Source: AC-37 sp036389295 (lineage in GTDB: Bacteria; Actinomycetota; Thermoleophilia; Solirubrobacterales; Thermoleophilaceae). From it: 64,000 nucleotides of DNA. The notes beneath the pieces are model-generated. The model saw only the letters and a list, made by a program, of their open reading frames with translations, was not told the origin of the DNA and did not search any database. The translations under genes were made by a program, and so were the position numbers. Positions 58,498 through 64,000 of this stretch are shown here, one piece after another. The DNA is taken from positions 82,081 through 146,080 of the forward strand of contig DASVQB010000024.1 of NCBI GenBank assembly GCA_036389295.1, given 5' to 3'. The stretch's first letter is position 1; each line of letters opens with the position of its first letter.

Positions 58498-59117
58498 CCG
58501 CCTCCCCGGCGCCCGCCCGGGCCGCGGGCGCCAGCCGCGCGGACGTCGTCCGGCCCACCCGCTGGCACTGGATCGCGCTGCTCGCCGCCCTCGCCCTGAT
58601 CGGCACGACCGCGCTCGACTGGTACACCACCAAGCAGGGCGAGGAGCTCCGCCGGGTCGAGCGCATCGACCGCGACAGGGAGGGCATCGAGCAGGTCAAC
58701 CCGACCACGCCGGACCGCGCCGCCGAGGCGGCCGAGCGGCAGGAGAAGAACGCCTGGCAGGCGAGCGCGTTCGTCGACCGGCTCGCCCTGATCGCGCTGC
58801 TCGCCGCGTTCGCCGCCGCCGTGACCGCGGCCTTCGCGCGCGCGGCGCAGCGCACCTTCGAGCCGCCGGCGACTCCGAGCGCGGTGGCCGCGGCGACCGG
58901 CCTCGTGGCCGCGGCGCTGATCGCCTACCGGCTGCTCCAGCCTCCCGGGCTGAACGACGCGGCCGTGGTGAAGTCGGGCGCCCCGCTGGCGCTCCTGGCG
59001 GTCGGCGTCCTGGCGGTCGCCTCGCGCCTGGCGGCGCTGGAGGAGCGGGAGGAGGCCGCGGGGGAGCCGTCGCCCGCCCCCGCCGCGCCGCCCGACCCGG
59101 CAGCCCGCGTCGGATAG
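58494..59117 (+). CDS. Membrane protein paired with the preceding gene
   Basis: A 207-residue protein with four hydrophobic helices: HWIALLAALALIGTTALDWY, RLALIALLAAFAAAVTAAFA, AVAAATGLVAAALIAYRLLQ and APLALLAVGVLAVASRLAAL. A charged segment (EELRRVERIDRDREGIEQVN, about 50-69) lies between helices 1 and 2. Pro/Ala-rich ends. GTG start inside the previous stop. It probably forms a complex with the preceding protein; no function can be assigned. Confidence 0.7.
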   Translation: MTASPAPARAAGASRADVVRPTRWHWIALLAALALIGTTALDWYTTKQGEELRRVERIDRDREGIEQVNPTTPDRAAEAAERQEKNAWQASAFVDRLALIALLAAFAAAVTAAFARAAQRTFEPPATPSAVAAATGLVAAALIAYRLLQPPGLNDAAVVKSGAPLALLAVGVLAVASRLAALEEREEAAGEPSPAPAAPPDPAARVG

Positions 59118-59156
59118 CGCCGCGGGCCGCGCCGAGACGTTCCCTGAAGGGTTTCA

Positions 59157-59170
59157 TGACCTATAGGTCA
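59157..59170. repeat. Perfect 14-bp palindrome between convergent genes
   Basis: TGACCTATAGGTCA, flanked by TTTCA on the left and gTGAAA on the right, so the symmetry extends with a one-base bulge to about 25 bp. It lies between the stops at 59117 and 59200. It could be a bidirectional transcription stop or a protein-binding site. Confidence 0.55.
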
Positions 59171-59199
59171 GTGAAAGCCTCAGTGAGGGCGCGCCGCGG

Positions 59200-61065
59200 C
59201 TACCGGCCGGCGAGGCCGCGGGCGATCCGACGGGCGACGGCCATGATCGTCAGCATCGGGTTGGCGCCGAGCGAGGTGGGGAGGACGCTCGCGTCCGCGA
59301 CGTACAGGTCGGGCACGCCGTGCACCTCGCCGGACGGGGAGACGACGGACGTCGAGGGGTCCGGGCCCATCCGGGCGGTGCCCATCGGGTGGAACGCCTC
59401 GAGGCGGAGGTCCGCCGGGCCGAGGCGGCCGTCCTCGACGCGGCCCTCGTCGCCGGGCCGCAGCACGCCCAGGCCGGCGACCTGCGGGTAGACCTCGGCG
59501 GCGCCGGCCGCGAAGTGGATCCGCGCCGCCTGCGCGATCCCGAAGCGGAGCGCGGCGGCGTCCTCGGCGGTCAGCCGGTAGGTGAGGCGGAGGCGGCCGC
59601 CGCCGAGGCCGACGCGACCCTCCGAGCGGTCGGCGAGGTGGACGCCGAGGACCGCCATCTCGCCGTAGCGCTCGACGCGCTCGGCGAACCGCGCGCCGGC
59701 GCCGGGCATCCAGTGCGCGCCGAACGGGAGCGGCGAGAAGGTGGCCTCGAGGAACAGGCGCCGGTCGAGCCACTGGTCGACGCCCCAGCTCTGCATGACG
59801 CCGTCCCAGCCCCGGACCGCCTCGCCGGGGAAGCGAGCGCCGACCCAGCAGGCCGGCTGGATGCGCAGGTGGCGGCCGACGTGGCCGTTCCCGCGCCCCT
59901 GCGCGAGCAGCAGCTCGGGGGTGCCGAGGGCGCCGCCCGCGAGCACGACGGCGCGCGCGGCGACGACGAAGCGGCCGGCGCCGGGGGCGCTGCGCCCGCG
60001 GGTCGGCCCGCCGCCCCCGCCGGCTCCACCCGTGCGCCGCGCCACCACCCCCGCCGCGCGGCCTCCCTCCAGGACCACCTTCTCCACCCGCGCGCCGGCC
60101 CAGATCCGCGCTCCCGCGGCCGCGGCACGCGGCAGCTCCGACACGTGCATCGCCTGCTTGGCGTCGATCGCGCAGCCCATCGGGCAGGTGCCGCAGCACG
60201 CGACCCGGCCGGCCATCCGCGGGAGCGGCCCGTTCGAGGCGCCGACCGCCTCGGCGCCGGCGCGGCACAGCTCCGCGTTGCGGCCGGCGCTGGCCGGGTC
60301 GACCGGGGTGACCGCGAGGTCGCGCTCGACGCCCTCGAGCTCCGACTCGAGCTCGGCCGCCCAGCCGATCCCGTGCTCGTCGCGCCAGCGCTCCAGCACC
60401 CCCGGCGGCGGACGGACCGAGGTGCCCGAGTTGATGACGGTCGTCCCGCCGACGCAGCGCCCGACCGGCAGCGGGATCGGCGGCTTCCCGTCGCACGCGG
60501 TCAGCCCGCCGTCGCGGTAGAGCGACGTCAGCGCCGCGATCGGGTCGGCGCCGCGGTCGCCGGCGTCGCGGAGCCCGCCCTCCTCCAGCACGACCACGTC
60601 GAGGCCGGCCTCGGCCAGCACGCGGGCCGCGGCCGCGCCGCCCGCGCCCGAGCCGACCACCACCACGTCGCAGCGCACGACCTCGCCGGCCGGCGGCGGC
60701 GCGAGCGCGGCCGGGTCGAGCGGGGGCGCCGGGCGCGGCGGCTCGGCTCCGGGCGCCATCTCGCAGCGCGGGTCCCACCCGACCGCGGCCCGCACGCGCT
60801 CGTCGCTCGCGTACGGCACGCACGAGAGCGTCTTGGCGAGCAGCGCGACGCTGCGCCGCGACAGCGAGCCGCTCCCCTCGAGCCGCTCGATCCGCCGCGC
60901 TCGGTCATCGAGCGCGAGCCGCGAGAACCGGCGCGGGAACGGCGACCACTCCACCACGGCGAGGGCGAGCCGCGCGATCGTCCGCATCCGCGGCGGCGCG
61001 CAGGCGAGGAGCCGCAGCGCCGGGTCGACCACCGGCACGCCGCCGCCGCCCTCGGCGCCCGGCAT
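59200..61065 (-). CDS. GMC-family FAD-dependent oxidoreductase
   Basis: Encodes at least 621 residues. A helical N-terminal region (about 1-100, ALAVVEWSPFPRRFSRLALD) resembles that of long-chain alcohol oxidase/gluconate dehydrogenase-like GMC proteins; the FAD site is DVVVVGSGAGGAAAARVLAE near 133-152; GGTTVINSGTSVRPP is the GMC signature 1; the C-terminal catalytic part has EAFHPMGTARMG and GVPDLYVADASVLPTSLGAN. It oxidises an alcohol with FAD; substrate unknown. The true start is unclear: homologous-looking sequence (GRRTLAAFAEALLPPTG) runs upstream of ATG 61065 in frame to the TGA at 61150-61152 without any usual start codon. Confidence 0.85.
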   Translation of the reverse strand: MPGAEGGGGVPVVDPALRLLACAPPRMRTIARLALAVVEWSPFPRRFSRLALDDRARRIERLEGSGSLSRRSVALLAKTLSCVPYASDERVRAAVGWDPRCEMAPGAEPPRPAPPLDPAALAPPPAGEVVRCDVVVVGSGAGGAAAARVLAEAGLDVVVLEEGGLRDAGDRGADPIAALTSLYRDGGLTACDGKPPIPLPVGRCVGGTTVINSGTSVRPPPGVLERWRDEHGIGWAAELESELEGVERDLAVTPVDPASAGRNAELCRAGAEAVGASNGPLPRMAGRVACCGTCPMGCAIDAKQAMHVSELPRAAAAGARIWAGARVEKVVLEGGRAAGVVARRTGGAGGGGGPTRGRSAPGAGRFVVAARAVVLAGGALGTPELLLAQGRGNGHVGRHLRIQPACWVGARFPGEAVRGWDGVMQSWGVDQWLDRRLFLEATFSPLPFGAHWMPGAGARFAERVERYGEMAVLGVHLADRSEGRVGLGGGRLRLTYRLTAEDAAALRFGIAQAARIHFAAGAAEVYPQVAGLGVLRPGDEGRVEDGRLGPADLRLEAFHPMGTARMGPDPSTSVVSPSGEVHGVPDLYVADASVLPTSLGANPMLTIMAVARRIARGLAGR

Positions 61066-61149
61066 CGACCCCGTGGGCGGCAGCAGGGCCTCGGCGAAGG
61101 CCGCGAGGGTGCGGCGACCGGACGCGCCGAGGGCGGCCTCGCGACCCCT

Positions 61150-61602
61150 TCAGCCGGGCGCCGCGGCGAGCGCCCGCGACTCCACCCGGCCGGCGAGCGA
61201 CCAGCAGAGGAGCGACGTCCCGACCAGGCTGCCGTCGACGAGGAAGTTCAGGAGGTAGATGAAGACGTCGTCGTCGAAGAGGAAGAACGCGCCCGTGGTG
61301 AGCGACGACGCCGCCTTGCCGGCGGCGAGCACTAGCAGCAGCGGCCGGTAGCGCACCACGTCGAGCGAGACGACCAGCGCGATCCCGGTGATGACCGTCA
61401 TGTACGCGAAGGCCAGCCCGAGCCACATCTTCTGGTCGGTGTCGGCGCCGGGCGAGAAGTCGCCGAACCAGCCGCCCACGTCGTCGATCGCGTCCACGAC
61501 CCCGTCGGGCGTGGCGATGAACAGGATCCCCACGGCGGCGAAGGAGACGGCGAGGCCGCGCATGACGAGCACCACGATCCGTTCGGCGACGGCGGGACTC
61601 AT
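61150..61602 (-). CDS. Membrane protein upstream of the GMC oxidoreductase
   Basis: A 150-residue protein with four hydrophobic helices: VLVMRGLAVSFAAVGILFIA, LAFAYMTVITGIALVVSLDV, YRPLLLVLAAGKAASSLTTG and FIYLLNFLVDGSLVGTSLLC. A loop with VGGWFGDFSPGADTDQKMW follows helix 1. No family recognised. It is upstream of and in the same reading frame as the GMC gene. ATG start with minus-strand TAGGAT 8 nt upstream. Confidence 0.7.
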   Translation of the reverse strand: MSPAVAERIVVLVMRGLAVSFAAVGILFIATPDGVVDAIDDVGGWFGDFSPGADTDQKMWLGLAFAYMTVITGIALVVSLDVVRYRPLLLVLAAGKAASSLTTGAFFLFDDDVFIYLLNFLVDGSLVGTSLLCWSLAGRVESRALAAAPG

Positions 61603-61610
61603 GCCGCCGG

Positions 61611-61616
61611 ATCCTA
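61611..61616 (-). promoter_or_regulatory. -10 box of a leaderless promoter (61150-61602 gene)
   Basis: Minus-strand TAGGAT, 8 nt before ATG 61602. It is back to back with GATACT at 61625-61630. Confidence 0.5.
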
Positions 61617-61624
61617 ACCGCGGC

Positions 61625-61630
61625 GATACT
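61625..61630 (+). promoter_or_regulatory. -10 box of a leaderless promoter (Vps62-like gene)
   Basis: GATACT ends 6 nt before GTG 61637. Confidence 0.45.
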
Positions 61631-61636
61631 GCCCCC

Positions 61637-62521
61637 GTGCGCTCGGCTGCGACGACGGTCGCCCTCGCCGCCTGCGCGGCTGCGATCGCGAGCCAGGCGC
61701 CGGCGACCGCCGCCGCCCGCCAGGACGACCTGCTCCGCCGGTTCGCGCCGGTCCTGCGCTACGACCACCGCGAGCGCGACCGCACCACTGCGGTGGACGC
61801 GATCGAGAGCCGCCTCGGCGACCGCGAGGCCGTGCGGCTGGCGGGCGAGCGCCCGGGCCGGGAGGTCGTCTACGGGCACGCGGTCCGCGGGGCGGACGGC
61901 TCGACCTGGCTCCAGTACTGGCTGTTCCTGCTCGGGAACCGCCAGGACCGCGGGATCCTCGGGACCGGGCGCCACGAGGGCGACTGGGAGCTGGTCCAGC
62001 TTCGCCTCGGCGCGGGGGGCCGTCCGGACCTCGCCACGCTGACCGAGCACTCCTGGGCCGAGGGCTGCCCCGCCCGCGGCCTCGAGCGCGCCGGCGCGGC
62101 GCCGGTCGTCTACGTGGCGAACGGATCGCACGCGCTCTACTCGCGCGCCGGCACGCACGACCGGCCGTTCCCCGACCCGAACGACGAGGCCGACGGCCGC
62201 GGCCGGCGCGTGCGCCCGCCGGTCGTGGCGATCGACGACGGCACGGCGTGGACCCGCTGGCCGGGCCGGTGGGGCGCGAGCGAGGCGGGGATCGTCCCCG
62301 GCGAGCAGTCGAGCCCGCGCGGGCCGGCGTTCCAGGACGGCGACCCGTGGCGGCGGCCCGCCGCCTTCCACGAGGCGCGGGCGAGGCCGTGCGGCAGCGG
62401 GCCGCCGGGCCGTCCCTGGCAGGCGCCGGCCCTGGCGGCCCTCGCCGCCGCCGCGGCGCTCGCGGCGACGCTGATCCGGCGACGGTCCCGCCGGGCCCGG
62501 CACCTACAATCGCCGCCGTGA
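61637..62521 (+). CDS. Secreted, C-terminally anchored Vps62-like protein
   Basis: A 294-residue exported protein: signal peptide TTVALAACAAAIASQAPATA; a domain with LRRFAPVLRYDHRERD, GSTWLQYWLFLLGN, GTGRHEGDWELVQLRL (the HEGDWE motif) and VVYVANGSHALYSRAGTH, which resembles the Vps62/DUF946 family; and a C-terminal membrane helix (QAPALAALAAAAALAATLI) followed by RRRSRRAR, a typical stop-transfer anchor. Function unknown. GTG 61637 follows GATACT by 6 nt. Its stop overlaps gatC (GTGA). Confidence 0.7.
   Translation: MRSAATTVALAACAAAIASQAPATAAARQDDLLRRFAPVLRYDHRERDRTTAVDAIESRLGDREAVRLAGERPGREVVYGHAVRGADGSTWLQYWLFLLGNRQDRGILGTGRHEGDWELVQLRLGAGGRPDLATLTEHSWAEGCPARGLERAGAAPVVYVANGSHALYSRAGTHDRPFPDPNDEADGRGRRVRPPVVAIDDGTAWTRWPGRWGASEAGIVPGEQSSPRGPAFQDGDPWRRPAAFHEARARPCGSGPPGRPWQAPALAALAAAAALAATLIRRRSRRARHLQSPP
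62505..62510 (+). promoter_or_regulatory. -10 box of a leaderless promoter (gatC)
   Basis: TACAAT ends 7 nt before GTG 62518, inside the end of the Vps62-like gene. Confidence 0.5.
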
Positions 62522-62804
62522 TCGAGCGCGACCAGGTCCTCCACGTGGCGCGGCTCGCGCGGCTCCGACTCGACGACGACGAGGTCGAGCGGATGTCCGG
62601 CGAGCTGTCCACGATCCTCGACCACATCGAGAAGATCGGCGAGCTCGACCTCGACGACGTGGAGCCGACCTCGCACGTGATCGACGTCGAGAACGTCCTC
62701 CGCGCGGACGAGCCGCGGCCGAGCATCCCGCGCGAGCGCGCGCTCGAGCCGGCGCCCGACCCGGCCGAGGGCGGCTTCCGGGTGCCGAGCCCCGCGCCGG
62801 GCGC

Positions 62805-62808
<4 letters not shown>
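62518..62808 (+). CDS. gatC: Asp-tRNA(Asn)/Glu-tRNA(Gln) amidotransferase subunit C
   Basis: A 96-residue GatC: QVLHVARLARLRLDDDEVER near the N-terminus, LSTILDHIEKIGELD, and the DVEPTSHVIDVENVLRADEP segment that wraps around GatA. It stabilises GatA within the GatCAB amidotransferase, which turns Glu-tRNA-Gln or Asp-tRNA-Asn into the amide forms. GTG start after TACAAT; the stop overlaps gatA (GTGA). Confidence 0.92.

Positions 62809-64000
<1,192 letters not shown>

Overview
The window is a very GC-rich, gene-dense bacterial chromosome segment. Gene content and style (GTG/TTG starts, 1-4 nt stop/start overlaps, Rpf-like transglycosylase, large secreted proteins built from repeats of the QWRRC...GATxTTY type) point to an actinobacterium, most likely class Thermoleophilia (Solirubrobacterales-like). 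That placement is inferred from recognisable families; no marker tree was run. The 3' half of the last gene, gatA, does not fit this background and looks alphaproteobacterial, so the right edge may be a recombination or assembly junction.

Layout. 1-1.6 kb: two small unknown genes and an HNH endonuclease, with less extreme base composition. 1.7-5.8 kb: secreted Cys/Lys repeat protein, methyltransferase, PIN/ribbon-helix-helix toxin-antitoxin pair, potassium channel, epimerase. 5.9-7.9 kb: tRNA-Val followed by a lower-GC accessory patch (DUF4160/DUF2442 pair, small membrane protein, frameshifted membrane gene). 8-14.8 kb: RemA-like protein, metallophosphatase, DUF47-Pit phosphate transport, PLP and metallo-beta-lactamase-fold enzymes, GFA-family protein, Rpf-like lytic enzyme. 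15-27.8 kb: translation and arginine core (thrS, infC, rpmI-rplT, rRNA/tRNA methylase, pheST, argCJBD), mostly co-directional and overlapping from 19.4 to 27.8 kb. 27.8-31.9 kb: two secreted proteins, argG and a coupled small membrane protein. 32-41.6 kb: a 9.5 kb gene for a secreted protein with 26 tandem copies of a ~97-residue domain. 41.7-50.6 kb: dnaE, a Cys-rich unknown, nfo and gltX head to head, an HDOD-LuxR regulator convergent with a sensor kinase, VanZ. 50.6-54.6 kb: Rrf2 regulator, membrane-anchored His-rich protein, then a sulfur operon cysK-tusA-thiF/moeB-cysE. 54.7-64 kb: queuosine-salvage hydrolase, UvrD/PcrA helicase, membrane proteins, GMC oxidoreductase, Vps62-like secreted protein, gatC and partial gatA.

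How it works together. Arginine synthesis (argCJBD plus argG; argF and argH are not here) is tied to pheST and the ribosomal genes. The sulfur block makes O-acetylserine (CysE) and cysteine (CysK) alongside a sulfur relay pair (TusA, ThiF/MoeB-like) and a Cys-less Rrf2 factor that could be its CymR-type regulator. gltX and gatCA may together supply Glu- and Gln/Asn-tRNA by the indirect route.

A recurring regulatory signature is a TAnnnT-type -10 box ending 6-8 nt before the start codon with no Shine-Dalgarno sequence. I count about eighteen such genes on both strands, which suggests widespread leaderless transcription. Intrinsic terminators are few (2384-2412 and 19286-19316 on +, 6803-6839 on -). 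No insertion sequence, integrase, CRISPR array, rRNA gene or replication origin was seen.
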